DNA of 64,000 bases from CAVVUC01 sp963751395 (GCA_963751395.1 CAVVUC010000003.1:310001-374000); one strand, 5' to 3'. Shown: positions 55,035 through 63,741, counted from the first letter of the stretch. A program made the numbers and translations. Notes: generated by a model not told the origin, from the letters alone.

Positions 55035-55940
55035 ATGTCCAAGTTCAAGTATTTCGCGGTTTTATTAATTTTGGAAGGTATGCTTGCTTGTTCAAAGCAC
55101 AGTGATCCCACGCTTCCTCACCGTAAACAGGATCCGGCGCTTCAAACAGCGCTGGATGAATTGCAACGATTGCATTCCTTTACTGAGGCAGGTCTCAACT
55201 ACTCGGAGTATTCCGATCGCCTCTTGACGGCTAAAGGGAATATTGATGTGGCGCTTCAGCGCACGACTGACGAAGCTGCTAAACATCGAATCGGAGTAGC
55301 GCTTTCTTGCTACGTTAATGCGCGGGAAGCATGGAGGCTCAAGATAGAAAATCACCTCGCTGGCTCTTATGTTCAGGATGCTTGGACGATGGCAGCGAGA
55401 TATAGCAACCTAGCCAGAGAATATGCGTTCGCTGATGAAGTTACTCGCCAACAACTCGACGCGCGCGAGAAAGAGCAAGTGCAGGCGGAGAAGGAGCGTT
55501 TTGAGAGCGAGAGGCAAGCAAAGGCAAAGGCAGAGGCGGAGCTTGAGGCACGCCGAGAACAAGCGGTGGAACAAGAAAGGAAAGCGCAGGATGCGCGCTG
55601 GGAGAAAGCCTTGAAGGAGAGCCAAGCGAAAGAAGCCGAAGAGAAACAGAAACGACTTGCTGAAGAAAAGCAGAATCTTCTCGCGCAGGAAGCCCGGCGA
55701 GAACGTTTGCAGCGATTTGCCCCGGAAGGAACGGTTTTTAATTTAAAACAAATTCCAGTCCAACTTCGCTACGGTGTTACCATCATCGCACCTGGAACGG
55801 AGCTAAAGGTTATAAAGAAGAACGCGGATGGGAGTTTGCATATACAGAGGGGCGAATTGGCTGCGGATGTCCCATCCTCAAGCGTTACAAACGACCGCGA
55901 TCTTGCGGCGTCCCTTCGCACGAGCGGCACAACCAAGTAG
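55035..55940 (+). CDS. Lipoprotein with long coiled coil
   Basis: 301 residues. Signal with lipobox LACS (Cys19 in ILEGMLACSKH), so probably membrane-anchored. Residues about 130-230 are a charged coiled coil (EKEQVQAEKERFESERQAKA and so on). The C-terminal part ELKVIKKNADGSLHIQRGEL looks like a small SH3-like fold. No family recognised. Codon use is less GC-rich than in the surrounding core genes, fitting an accessory gene. Confidence 0.75.
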   Translation: MSKFKYFAVLLILEGMLACSKHSDPTLPHRKQDPALQTALDELQRLHSFTEAGLNYSEYSDRLLTAKGNIDVALQRTTDEAAKHRIGVALSCYVNAREAWRLKIENHLAGSYVQDAWTMAARYSNLAREYAFADEVTRQQLDAREKEQVQAEKERFESERQAKAKAEAELEARREQAVEQERKAQDARWEKALKESQAKEAEEKQKRLAEEKQNLLAQEARRERLQRFAPEGTVFNLKQIPVQLRYGVTIIAPGTELKVIKKNADGSLHIQRGELAADVPSSSVTNDRDLAASLRTSGTTK

Positions 55941-56456
55941 GGAGAAATAGGGACAAGGCGAGAATAGTTGGATCGCATTCGTGAAAAATCAGCGCCAAGC
56001 ATTTCATCCACCTTACTGAAGATTCAAATTGCGATTGAACCAAGCGGTTCGACTGCACCGATTAGCCGCTTGGCTTCTATTCAGTGCCGCAAGTTGAGGA
56101 CTTGGCAACGCATGCTTGCCGGAGAAATTCTAATTCGTGGTGGGTTGTGGTCGGCTTCATCGCAACAACACGACCGCGGCCAAGTCATCCTCCCCCAGCC
56201 ACGAAGCGCAGGTTGCTGGCCGTCGCCACGGCCACCCTTCGGGCTGTTTTCCACAGGCTATGTCGCTTCGCTCCATTCCTAGCGCAAGTTTTCCGTTAGC
56301 AGGACGTTACCTTGGTAACGGGGGTTCTTCGCTGTTTCCAGTGGATAGAGGTGGTAAAAGGGAGGGATGACGCCTGAGAAATTATTTCATGAACTTTTAG
56401 GACTTGGCGTTCGGCTTGTTGTCGGTGAAGGGTGACGTGGTCATGGAAAAGCTTCA
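55941..56456. other. Gap with no recognisable gene
   Basis: 516 bases. Near 56407-56416 lies GCGTTCGGC, which also occurs inverted at 56946-56954 within the attC-like site. No other structure that I can support. Confidence 0.4.
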
Positions 56457-56930
56457 CTATCTGCGGATGAGTCCCAAGTCGCCGTCCCACATGTCTGGAT
56501 CATCTGGCGGGTTGGTCATCAATCGCAGTTCGTCTCTGAAGGTGATGAACCTCATCGCTGAGTCAACACCCTCAGCAGTGAGATGAAGATTCCAATCGTA
56601 GCGCGACCATCTGCCGGTAAACCCCTCGCTGTCGGACCTGTAGTCAACGGTGTGGTCCGCTCGGAGTGTGATGGTCTTCCGACCATCCGCCCATGTGCCG
56701 ACAACACGGGAGTCGTCCGTGATGGATGGGTTCCACTCCATCGAAGCCTCAAACGCCATGTCCACGACAACCAAGCCAACGACGCCCAATACCATCGCCG
56801 ATCCAAGGATGAGCGCTGCACGCCTCCTTCGCAGCCAGCCCCAAACCACTATAACTGCACCTGTGAGAAGAACGGCACCGAGAAACAGCGCAATGAAGAC
56901 GTAGCCGAGTGGGATTGCTGTCCGAATCAT
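56457..56930 (-). CDS. Small membrane protein of unknown function
   Basis: 157 residues with two hydrophobic helices (FIALFLGAVLLTGAVIVVWG near 12-31 and LILGSAMVLGVVGLVVVDMA near 40-59) and an outer domain VVGTWADGRKTITLRADHTV, DYRSDSEGFTGRWSRYDWNL that looks like a lipocalin-like beta sheet. The ATG lies 16 bases after the GTTCGGC end of the attC-like site, the usual layout of an integron cassette gene. Confidence 0.7.
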   Translation of the reverse strand: MIRTAIPLGYVFIALFLGAVLLTGAVIVVWGWLRRRRAALILGSAMVLGVVGLVVVDMAFEASMEWNPSITDDSRVVGTWADGRKTITLRADHTVDYRSDSEGFTGRWSRYDWNLHLTAEGVDSAMRFITFRDELRLMTNPPDDPDMWDGDLGLIRR

Positions 56931-56945
56931 GTCGTTCTGAGTTTA

Positions 56946-57041
56946 GCCGAACGCCTAGCTCTGCCATGACTGCCCGCCCTCAATCTCCGACCTCGCCAGA
57001 ACTGCCCGCCGGGCAGTCATTGGCAGCAGCGATTGTTGGGT
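56946..57041 (-). other. Possible integron attC recombination site
   Basis: On the minus strand, from 57041: ACCCAAC (fits R'' RYYYAAC), then AATCGCTGCTGCC, A, ATGACTGCCCG, a loop, CGGGCAGTCAT, GGCAGAGCTAGGC and GTTCGGC (R'-like, GTT core). The arms pair apart from one unpaired A and a mismatched spacer, as attC hairpins do; 96 bases is within the normal range. The R' end is not a full GTTRRRY match. It lies between two single genes in the same direction. No integrase gene here. Confidence 0.5.
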
Positions 57042-57051
57042 TTATTTTTGT

Positions 57052-57819
57052 TCATGCCACTTGGATAAGGTTGTAAGCAAACTGCCCATCTATATCTTTG
57101 AAAACCTGCGGCTTTGCTGTCGCTGTGTCACGCTGGACTTCTATTGCATCGGCATACGGATCAATGGAAGCCAGTTTTGAATATGGTATTCGTGCATTCT
57201 TTAGTGGCCCTGAGAAAAGCAAATGCTTGTTCGTCAAAACGAGAAGTCCTGTGTCCGTAGGATGGGTTTCCTCCCACGATACAGGAACTCCCTTGAATGC
57301 TCCAACCCTCCAATAGACACCCTTCATGACTCGGAAACTGAGACCGGTGGAGCCTCCCCGAATTTCACGCTTGGTAATACGCTCGAGTAGTTTTGTATTC
57401 GGAAATGCCCAAAGCATTACCTCACGGGCTTGGAGCTTGAATGGCAAAGGGATGTCAAGGGAGACGCGAGTCTTTGGGGTTCCATTCTTCAGATCACGCA
57501 AAATAGCTGCCTTGATAAACTTGGTGAGGTATCCGGCCTGCATAAGCTGATCGTTGGTCAAGGAGAACGCTGCGCTTATGTCCTTCAATCTTTGCTCTTC
57601 TTCTTCAGAGAGAATATGATCATCGAGTGCTGCATCGACCAGTTCACGCCACTTAAGTAGTACAATCTGCTGCAGCTCATCGTCATGAATTCCTGCTGTC
57701 AGTGCCGCGTTGCGTGCCTCGGAGGCGGATTGTTCAAAATCACCTCCATATTGATATAGGTGGCTTAGTAGGTCACGAAAATAGATCTGAGTTTGAACTG
57801 TAAGAGAGGTGTCGCTCAT
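57052..57819 (-). CDS. TerB-like protein of unknown function
   Basis: 255 residues, no signal. The first 110 residues are helical with an acidic pattern (VDAALDDHILSEEEEQRLKD), resembling TerB-like domains; the rest (VYWRVGAFKGVPVSWEETHP, LLVLTNKHLLFSGPLKNARI) reads as a PH/GRAM-like beta domain. Function unknown. With the membrane protein and the attC-like site it could be an integron cassette gene. Confidence 0.7.
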   Translation of the reverse strand: MSDTSLTVQTQIYFRDLLSHLYQYGGDFEQSASEARNAALTAGIHDDELQQIVLLKWRELVDAALDDHILSEEEEQRLKDISAAFSLTNDQLMQAGYLTKFIKAAILRDLKNGTPKTRVSLDIPLPFKLQAREVMLWAFPNTKLLERITKREIRGGSTGLSFRVMKGVYWRVGAFKGVPVSWEETHPTDTGLLVLTNKHLLFSGPLKNARIPYSKLASIDPYADAIEVQRDTATAKPQVFKDIDGQFAYNLIQVA

Positions 57820-57954
57820 AGCTTATACTTTTTCGCCTACTCCCTAAATAGCTGGGAGTTGGCGAAGAATGATCATCTGGCGAGACTTGACCAGCAGCGT
57901 CACTATTAAAAAACGGCCTTGGCATTTTGATCCTACGTGGTGAACGAAGTTCAT

Positions 57955-57995
57955 GGAGACTCGTTCCCAAAGTTAGCGAAAGCGCTTCGGGAACG
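57955..57995. repeat. CGTTCCCAAAG-type palindrome, copy 2
   Basis: GGAGACTCGTTCCCAAAG, inner TTAGCGAAAGCG, then CTTCGGGAACG. One base in the right arm differs from the others. Confidence 0.82.
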
Positions 57996-58040
57996 CAAGA
58001 CCCGGCTTGTCGAGTGTCGGCTACGGAGCAAAAGGGGGAG

Positions 58041-58224
58041 AGGGGTCAGTGGAAGGGGTCAGTATTATTGGCACTTTCGCCTCGTTTTTCTCCTCCTTCC
58101 CAAGCTCCGCGCAAACGAACCCGCCGCCATGCGCCGGCCACCGCGCCTGTCGCCGCGCCTTGCCAGCAAAACCGCGCGGCGTGGAAGGGGTCAGAGCTGA
58201 ATGGCACTAAGATAAGGCGGGTTT
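58041..58224. repeat. GGGGTCAG-headed repeats, REP-like
   Basis: Three GGGGTCAG heads at about 58042, 58055 and 58187. The second is followed by TATTATTGGCACTTTCGCC, the third by AGCTGAATGGCACTAAG. A fourth, inverted in context only, stands at 59400-59434 beyond the IS element with nearly the same tail. Such heads are typical of REP-type elements linked to RAYT transposases; no such transposase gene is in the window. Confidence 0.65.
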
Positions 58225-58316
58225 TCAGAGTAAATGCCCTGAGCGCTCATCCTAAAAGTTCCTTATCTTATTCTAATTCGCTTTCAAGATGAGACTAAGG
58301 GTGGTAGTGTTGTGGC

Positions 58317-58832
58317 ATGGCAAGACCACGTCGAATTGAACCACTCATCGTCAAGCGGGCGCAAAAGACCGCTGCTTTTACAACCTCCGTCGAGTCTCTG
58401 CGACAATGTCAGGCGATTCTTCTTCCGGCTTTGTTCGGGGCCACCCTCGAACAAACCGCAAGTGTTCTTGGCGTAGGCCGCTCGACGGTGGCTCGACTCC
58501 AATCCTCATTCCGCAACAACCGGTCGGCGCTGCCAAACCCACATCGCAACTGGGGTGGCCGTCAACAGTCCCTGCTGAGCCGGGAGGAAGAAATCGCTTT
58601 TTTAAAACCCTGGCTGGAAAGTGCCGCCACCGGCAATCTGGTGGTCGTTTCCCCGATTCGTGCGGCCTTGTCACAGCGACTGGGCAAGCCGGTCAAAGCG
58701 TCGGTGGTTTATCGCTTGCTGGCGCGCCATGGCTGGCGCAAGGTTGCGCCGGACACGCGCCATCCCAAGAGTAAACCGGAAGTTCAGGAGGAGTGGAAAA
58801 AAAACTCCCTCAAGTGCTGGAAACCCTGCTGA
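58317..58832 (+). CDS. IS630 transposase, first frame (HTH part)
   Basis: 171 residues, MARPRRIEPLIVKRAQKTAA, with two helix-turn-helix units (ATLEQTASVLGVGRSTVARL near 42-61, and KASVVYRLLARHGWRKVAPD near 127). It provides DNA binding. The last codons run through an A8 tract (58797-58804, codons TGG AAA AAA AAC), a classical A-AAA-AAC slippery site; a -1 shift would enter the second frame. Confidence 0.85.
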   Translation: MARPRRIEPLIVKRAQKTAAFTTSVESLRQCQAILLPALFGATLEQTASVLGVGRSTVARLQSSFRNNRSALPNPHRNWGGRQQSLLSREEEIAFLKPWLESAATGNLVVVSPIRAALSQRLGKPVKASVVYRLLARHGWRKVAPDTRHPKSKPEVQEEWKKNSLKCWKPC

Positions 58833-59386
58833 CTGCCGAGGTGGTCAAGGGACGTCACGTCCGACTGATGTTTCAAGATGAGGCGCGATTTGGACGCATG
58901 GTGCGGATTCGGCGCTGCTGGGCACCCGCGCCGCAGCGTCCGGTGGTGGACAATGGCTACGAAAGGGAGTTTCAATATGTTTACGGTGCCGTCAGCCCGC
59001 TGGAAGGGGAACTGGACTGGATGATCTGCCCGGCCATGAATACCGAACTGATGGGAACTTTCCTGGCTCAAGTCAGTGCCACCCACCCCCGGGACTTCAT
59101 CGTTATGGTCATTGATGGAGCCAGTTCGCACGTCGCGAAAGCCCTGGTGGTGCCAGAGAATATCCGCTTGCATCGCTTGCCGGGCTATTCGCCGGAACTC
59201 AATCCGCAGGAACATCTCTGGGATGAGATTCGCGAGAAGGAATTTCCAAATCGGGTGTTTTCAGACATGGCCGGGGTGGTGCAAACCTTGGAAACCGGCC
59301 TGCCGCGCCTGGCATCGGATCGAAACCGGGTGCGAAGTATTTGCGCGTGGCCATGGATTGTTAGTCTCAACTTGAACGCGAACTAG
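58793..59386 (+). CDS. IS630 transposase, second frame (DDE catalytic part)
   Basis: About 197 residues. Catalytic residues: Asp in LMFQDEARFGR, Asp in FIVMVIDGASSHVAK and Glu in LPGYSPELNPQEHLWDEIRE, the IS630/Tc1-mariner DDE set. It has no good start of its own and probably is made only as a fusion by -1 frameshifting at the A8 tract. Confidence 0.87.
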   Translation: MEKKLPQVLETLLTAEVVKGRHVRLMFQDEARFGRMVRIRRCWAPAPQRPVVDNGYEREFQYVYGAVSPLEGELDWMICPAMNTELMGTFLAQVSATHPRDFIVMVIDGASSHVAKALVVPENIRLHRLPGYSPELNPQEHLWDEIREKEFPNRVFSDMAGVVQTLETGLPRLASDRNRVRSICAWPWIVSLNLNAN

Positions 59387-59399
59387 AATTAGCGCCATT

Positions 59400-59469
59400 C
59401 GGGTCAGAGCTTATTATTGACACTTTCGCCTCGTTGGAGACTCGTTCCCAAAGTGGGGCTTTGGGAACG
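59400..59469. repeat. GGGTCAG repeat plus CGTTCCCAAAG palindrome, copy 3
   Basis: GGGTCAGAGCTTATTATTGA, CACTTTCGCCTCGTT at 59400-59434 copies the unit at 58055 on the other side of the IS. It is followed by GGAGACTCGTTCCCAAAG, a GGGG centre and CTTTGGGAACG (59436-59469), a perfect palindromic arm pair. Confidence 0.82.
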
Positions 59470-59603
59470 CACTTGCCGGGGCAATTGCATTGCGGGGAGG
59501 ATGGCGGGTTTCTCGACGGACTGGTTTTGCCGCCCCTTGCCACGAAGCAGAGCTTCCGCCACGAAATCTTCCGTTACGAAGTGCTCAACTTCGTAACGAG
59601 GCG

Positions 59604-59838
59604 GGGATCAAGCGGTTCGGCGGCGAGGGGGCGAGTTGCTGCGATCTCGCGCGTGAATTGTTTGAGCAGCCCGGCCGGCCCGGAGCGAGCGGCAGGCGCG
59701 ATGTTTCCGCAAACAAGAAGCATCTGGCCGGTTTTGGCCGTTCCTCATCCGCGCGCAGCAAAGCGGCAAAGTAATGGCTGCGGTGCTGGCCGACACCGGC
59801 GCTCTGGTGGCACTTCTCGACCGCCCGGATTCGCTGCG
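59604..59838 (+). pseudogene. Remnant of a toxin-antitoxin pair (antitoxin tail and PIN start)
   Basis: 59604-59774 ends an antitoxin-like protein: FGGEGASCCDLARELFEQPG and DVSANKKHLAGFGR, the tail seen in ribbon-helix-helix antitoxins beside VapC. Its TAA overlaps ATG 59774, which begins MAAVLADTGALVALLDR, the start of a PIN toxin, but homology stops after about 18 codons. Both ends have been lost, and the PIN part runs into the ferritin remnant. Confidence 0.6.
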
Positions 59839-59839
59839 G

Positions 59840-60083
59840 GGTTGTCGGGCAGCGCGGTGATTTTCCCGAGGCGCTGCCGCACTTCGCCCGCCGGTGCCGG
59901 CATGTTCACACGCGCCCCAGTGTCGGTGACGTACTTGATGAAACGAAGCGCGTGCTGCTTTTCCTCCTCGGCTTGTTTGGAAAAATGCGCGGCTAACTCC
60001 GGCAGTGTTTCCGCGTCGAAATGGGCGGCGATGGCGAAGTATTGGCGGTTGTAGATCGCGAGCCGCTCAAACGAGGTGAGTTT
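59840..60083 (-). pseudogene. Ferritin-like gene fragment
   Basis: On the minus strand, just after a TAG at 60084-60086: KLTSFERLAIYNRQYFAIAA, HFDAETLPELAAHFSKQAEE, EKQHALRFIKYVTDTGA. The run EEEKQH with the spacing to the upstream Glu fits the diiron ligands of ferritin-like proteins. There is no start and the later helices are missing. The two remnants probably met by deletion. Confidence 0.6.
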
Positions 60084-60350
60084 CTAATTGCCTGAAGTCA
60101 CCTCCGCCCTGCGCCGGTCGCGATGAATCATTCTCTCTCGATGCCCTCCCGCTTCACAATCCAGACCAACGAACGGTTCGCGCAAATGCTCCCTGCGCAC
60201 GGTGATCATCGGCGAAGGCGAGAGACGGCCCGTCGAACGCGGCCACCACTTTTGAACTGCACCTTCGTGTGCGGTGGAAAGGCTTTTTCCTGCCTGTTCT
60301 TTACTTGAGCGTTGCCTCTGAGGTATGGATTGCCTCCCAAACGGACGCAC

Positions 60351-61055
60351 ATGACCCCCCTCGAGGAACGGATCAAATACAAATTTCGCAATTCGCTGCT
60401 GCTTGCGGAGGCGCTGACGCACCCAAGCCTCGGCCACGAAACGCAACGCCAGCATTTCGACAATCAGCGGCTCGAATTCCTCGGCGACGCGGTGTTGCAG
60501 CTCATTTTCACCGAGCATCTTTATAAACTGTTTCCACAATTCAGCGAAGGCCAGCTTACCAAGCTCCGTTCGCGGCTCGTGTCGCGCGAGGGGCTGCACG
60601 TCCATGCAGTGAGCATCGGCATCGGCGAGTTCTTGATGATGGGAAAAGGCGAGGAGTCGAGCGGCGGACGGCGGCGCAATTCCACGCTGGCGGATGCGTT
60701 CGAGGCGTTGATTGGCGCCATGTATCTCGACAGCGATCTGCAAACGGTAAAGCGGTTCGTTCTCGAAGAGGCCGGGAAGGACATCGAGAACCTTTGCCTG
60801 GAATCGTTCGACGTGAATCCGAAAGGCAAGCTTCAGGAGCTGCTTCAATCCATGTCGCCACGCGGGCCCACTTACTCGATTGTCTCCGAATTTGGCCCCG
60901 AGCATCAAAAGCGATTCCTCGCCAAAGTATCCTGGAACGGCATCGAACTCGGAAGCGGCGAAGGCCAGAGCAAGAAGGAGGCTGAGACCGCTGCCGCATC
61001 GGACGCGATGGAGCGAAAACTTTGGGTCAGCGATGTGCGCGCAACTTCTGAATAA
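60351..61055 (+). CDS. rnc: Ribonuclease III
   Basis: 234 residues from ATG 60351 (MTPLEERIKYKF). RNase III signature NQRLEFLGDAVLQLI, catalytic Glu/Asp in LADAFEALIGAMYLD, then a dsRNA-binding domain (NPKGKLQELLQSMSPRGPTY, GSGEGQSKKEAETAAASDAM). It cuts double-stranded RNA in rRNA and mRNA maturation. The 13 codons upstream in frame have no homology. Confidence 0.95.
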   Translation: MTPLEERIKYKFRNSLLLAEALTHPSLGHETQRQHFDNQRLEFLGDAVLQLIFTEHLYKLFPQFSEGQLTKLRSRLVSREGLHVHAVSIGIGEFLMMGKGEESSGGRRRNSTLADAFEALIGAMYLDSDLQTVKRFVLEEAGKDIENLCLESFDVNPKGKLQELLQSMSPRGPTYSIVSEFGPEHQKRFLAKVSWNGIELGSGEGQSKKEAETAAASDAMERKLWVSDVRATSE

Positions 61056-61308
61056 CGTGCCGACAACTGTAAACAACTGCCGACAACTCGGTCGCTGGCA
61101 AAGTTCCCCGGCGATTCCAGACTGCTGTGCGGTTTCTATTCACAGTCGCCGAATCATGTGGAACTCCGCCAGGCATGCAGTGGAACGCGTTTCGACGACC
61201 TTGTTCACACGCTTATGACTGAGAAGTATGTGCGAAGGATTCCCTCAGAATAATAATGCGTTGTGAACAACGGCCCTATATTTTCCTGACGTCTCCCACC
61301 CTACCCCT

Positions 61309-62787
61309 ATGAACGAACACTACTACATCGCCTGTGATCTCGGCGCGGAAAGCGGCCGCGTCATGCTCGGACATCTCAAAGACGGAAAGCTGACACTTGA
61401 AGAGATTCATCGTTTCTCGAATGGAGCGGTAAAGATCCTCGGGACGTTGCGTTGGAATGTCCTCGGTATCTTCTCCGAACTGAAAACGGGGCTGAAGAAA
61501 ATCGCGGAGCGAAAAGTCGCCGTCGAAAGCGTGAGTGTCGATTCTTGGGGCGTCGATTACGTCTGGTTCAATCAAAGGCAGCCGATGCTCGCCACGCCCT
61601 GCCATTACCGCAACCCGCGCAACAACGTCGCGTTCGAAAAGGCAATCGCGAAGGCAACGAAGGAGGTCATCTACCGGAACACGGGCATTCAGTTCATGTC
61701 GCTCAACACGCTGTATCAATTCGTGGACGACATGCAGAACAACGCCAACATCGTGGCTCTGGCAGACGGATTTCTGAACATCGCCGACTACTTGAATTTC
61801 CTGTTCTCCGGAGTGCCTGCCGCGGAGGAGAGCCTTGCCAGCACGACGCAGATGTATGATCCGACCAAGCGCGAATGGTCGGATGAACTTCAGCGGATTT
61901 TCGGTTTTCCGAAAAAGGCATTTCCGCGAATCGTGCCATCGGGAACAAAGCTCGGGCCGCTGCTGCCGACGATCAAGGATGAGACCGGTCTGGCGAACAT
62001 AGAAGTCGTGGCAACCTGCTCGCACGACACCGGCTCGGCCGTGGCGGCGGTGCCGGCGCAAGGCGACGACTGGGCTTACCTGAGTTCCGGAACCTGGTCG
62101 CTCATCGGTGTCGAACTTCCAAAACCGCTCATCAACGAAAAGGCCGAGGCGCTCAACTACACGAACGAAGCCGGCTTCGGCGGAACGACACGCTTTTTGA
62201 AAAACATCGTCGGCCTCTGGCTCGTTCAGGAGTGCCGACGCCGTTGGATCACCGAGGGCAAGAAAATCGAATACGTGGAAATGGACCGGCTCGCCGACGA
62301 AGCCGAGCCGCTGCGCTCGATCATCAATCCAAACGCGGCGAGATTTTTGAAGCCGGACGACATGCCGGCCAAGATCCAGAGCTACTGCAAGGAGACCGGT
62401 CAACCGGCGCCTCAAACTCCTGGTGAATTTGCGCGCTGCATTTATCAAAGTCTCGCACTGCTCTATCGCAAGTCGCTGGATGAGTTGGAGGCGATGACGG
62501 GACGGAACATTCGTGTGCTGCACATCGTGGGTGGCGGCAGCAAGAGCAGTGAACTAAACCAATACGCCGCCAGCGCAACCGGGCGTGAAGTGATTGCCGG
62601 GCCCATCGAAGCCACCGCAATCGGGAATCTGCTGATCCAGGCGATCGCTCTTGGACACCTCGATTCCCTGGCTGCTTTGAGGCAGACCGTTCGCGCGTCT
62701 TTCCCGGTTAAGAGTTTCAAGCCACAGGCCTCGGCCGAATGGCAGGCGGCACTGGAGCGTTTTAACAAGCTGGATGTGCTGAGTTGA
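61309..62787 (+). CDS. rhaB: Rhamnulokinase
   Basis: 492 residues, FGGY kinase family. DLGAESGRVMLGHL at the start, VSVDSWGVDYVWFN with the catalytic Asp region, VATCSHDTGSAVAAVPA, YLSSGTWSLIGVEL and HIVGGGSKSSELNQYAASAT are rhamnulokinase blocks. It phosphorylates L-rhamnulose before aldol cleavage to lactaldehyde and dihydroxyacetone phosphate. It precedes deoR and pduL, so it feeds the lactaldehyde that the BMC handles. Confidence 0.94.
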   Translation: MNEHYYIACDLGAESGRVMLGHLKDGKLTLEEIHRFSNGAVKILGTLRWNVLGIFSELKTGLKKIAERKVAVESVSVDSWGVDYVWFNQRQPMLATPCHYRNPRNNVAFEKAIAKATKEVIYRNTGIQFMSLNTLYQFVDDMQNNANIVALADGFLNIADYLNFLFSGVPAAEESLASTTQMYDPTKREWSDELQRIFGFPKKAFPRIVPSGTKLGPLLPTIKDETGLANIEVVATCSHDTGSAVAAVPAQGDDWAYLSSGTWSLIGVELPKPLINEKAEALNYTNEAGFGGTTRFLKNIVGLWLVQECRRRWITEGKKIEYVEMDRLADEAEPLRSIINPNAARFLKPDDMPAKIQSYCKETGQPAPQTPGEFARCIYQSLALLYRKSLDELEAMTGRNIRVLHIVGGGSKSSELNQYAASATGREVIAGPIEATAIGNLLIQAIALGHLDSLAALRQTVRASFPVKSFKPQASAEWQAALERFNKLDVLS

Positions 62788-62820
62788 ACCCACGACAGCG
62801 CCCGGAGCTTTCGAGCACGG

Positions 62821-62838
62821 TGATTGACTACGATCATA
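62821..62838 (+). promoter_or_regulatory. DeoR operator, copy 1 (before deoR)
   Basis: TGATTGACTACGATCATA, matching 16 of 18 bases with the inverted copies at 63684 and 63764. It lies 20 bases before the deoR start, suggesting autoregulation. Confidence 0.7.
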
Positions 62839-62857
62839 TAACTGGCAGGATGCTTGT

Positions 62858-63688
62858 GTGAAGGTTCCCTTGCATATCGTGCAGGCCCGTCGGGAAAAGC
62901 TGGCGCTGCTTCTCGATCAACATCGCTACCTTCCCATAAAGGAGCTTTGCCGCAGGCTTGGTGTGTCCGAGGCCACGGCCCGTCGCGATCTGGCGGTCCT
63001 CGTTCAGGAAAAGAAGATCACCCGCACCTACGGCGGGGCGTTCCCGGAGTTTAATGATCGATTCCCGTCATTTAGGGAGCGGCAGGGCAAGGCGGGCCGT
63101 GCAAAGGCGAAAATCGCCAAAGCCGCCCTCGCGTTCATCCAGCCAGATCAAGTCTGCTATTTTGATTCAGGCACGACCATTTTCGCGATCGCCGAAGCCT
63201 TCTGTGAGAACCCGGTCACGCCGCTGACGATCGTCACATCGAATCTGCCGGTCGGGGAAAAGGTCGCGTCCATCCCGGGCGTTAAAGTATTCCAAGTGGC
63301 CGGTCAGCTTTTGCATCTGCAATCCACGCTGGTGGGAGAAACGGCTCAAAAAAGCCTCGAATTCTGGAAGTTCGACATCGCGTTCCTGTCGGTGGAGGGG
63401 ATAAATGCCCAGGGGTTGTGGAATTCGGATGCGGCTATCGTCAAGCAGCAACAGGTCGTTCTCAAGCGCAGCGCGAAGAGCCTCTTTTGCGTGGACGGAT
63501 CGAAGCTGAACCATTCGGCACCGCATTTCCTGCTGGGATGGGATCAGGTCGATGGCCTGATCACAGACCTGAGCAATGAGAAACTGCTTAAAGCCGGGAT
63601 CAAGATCGGAGCAAGAGGCCAGCCTTCCGCTGGCGGAGTTTTAGAAGGGCGGGGCGACGACGAAGAATTCCCGGTTCACATTTTATGA
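62858..63688 (+). CDS. DeoR/GlpR-family transcriptional regulator
   Basis: 276 residues, GTG start. N-terminal winged helix LPIKELCRRLGVSEATARRD, LAVLVQEKKITRTYGGA, then the DeoRC sugar-phosphate sensor (CYFDSGTTIFAIAEAF, IVTSNLPVGEKVASIPGVKV, LWNSDAAIVKQQQVVLKRSA). It should repress the BMC/rhamnose genes until a phosphorylated sugar binds. The stop TGA lies inside operator copy 2. Located between rhaB and pduL as in known PVC-type BMC loci. Confidence 0.9.
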   Translation: MKVPLHIVQARREKLALLLDQHRYLPIKELCRRLGVSEATARRDLAVLVQEKKITRTYGGAFPEFNDRFPSFRERQGKAGRAKAKIAKAALAFIQPDQVCYFDSGTTIFAIAEAFCENPVTPLTIVTSNLPVGEKVASIPGVKVFQVAGQLLHLQSTLVGETAQKSLEFWKFDIAFLSVEGINAQGLWNSDAAIVKQQQVVLKRSAKSLFCVDGSKLNHSAPHFLLGWDQVDGLITDLSNEKLLKAGIKIGARGQPSAGGVLEGRGDDEEFPVHIL

Positions 63689-63701
63689 TCGGGGTCAATC
63701 A
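63684..63701 (-). promoter_or_regulatory. DeoR operator, copy 2 (after deoR)
   Basis: TATGATCGGGGTCAATCA, the inverse of copy 1. It covers the deoR stop codon and lies 80 bases before copy 3. Confidence 0.7.
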
Positions 63702-63741
63702 TTTGAATTCGTCGGTGTCGAAAAATTTTCAAAAAATGTTG

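Larger units (their letters stand above)
58268..59391 (+). mobile_element. IS630-family insertion sequence
   Basis: About 1.12 kb. Inverted ends 58268-58299 and 59360-59391 agree at 27 of 32 positions (for example TTCTAATTCGC versus TTCTAGTTCGC, and GAGACTAA in both). They enclose two overlapping transposase frames of IS630 type. Ends lie near TA, the usual target of the family, but an exact TA duplication is not certain. Looks intact and possibly active. Confidence 0.85.

Noticed and set aside
56400..56420. Second attC site after the membrane-protein gene
   Set aside because: Only one half (GCGTTCGGC) is present; I found no matching partner arm.
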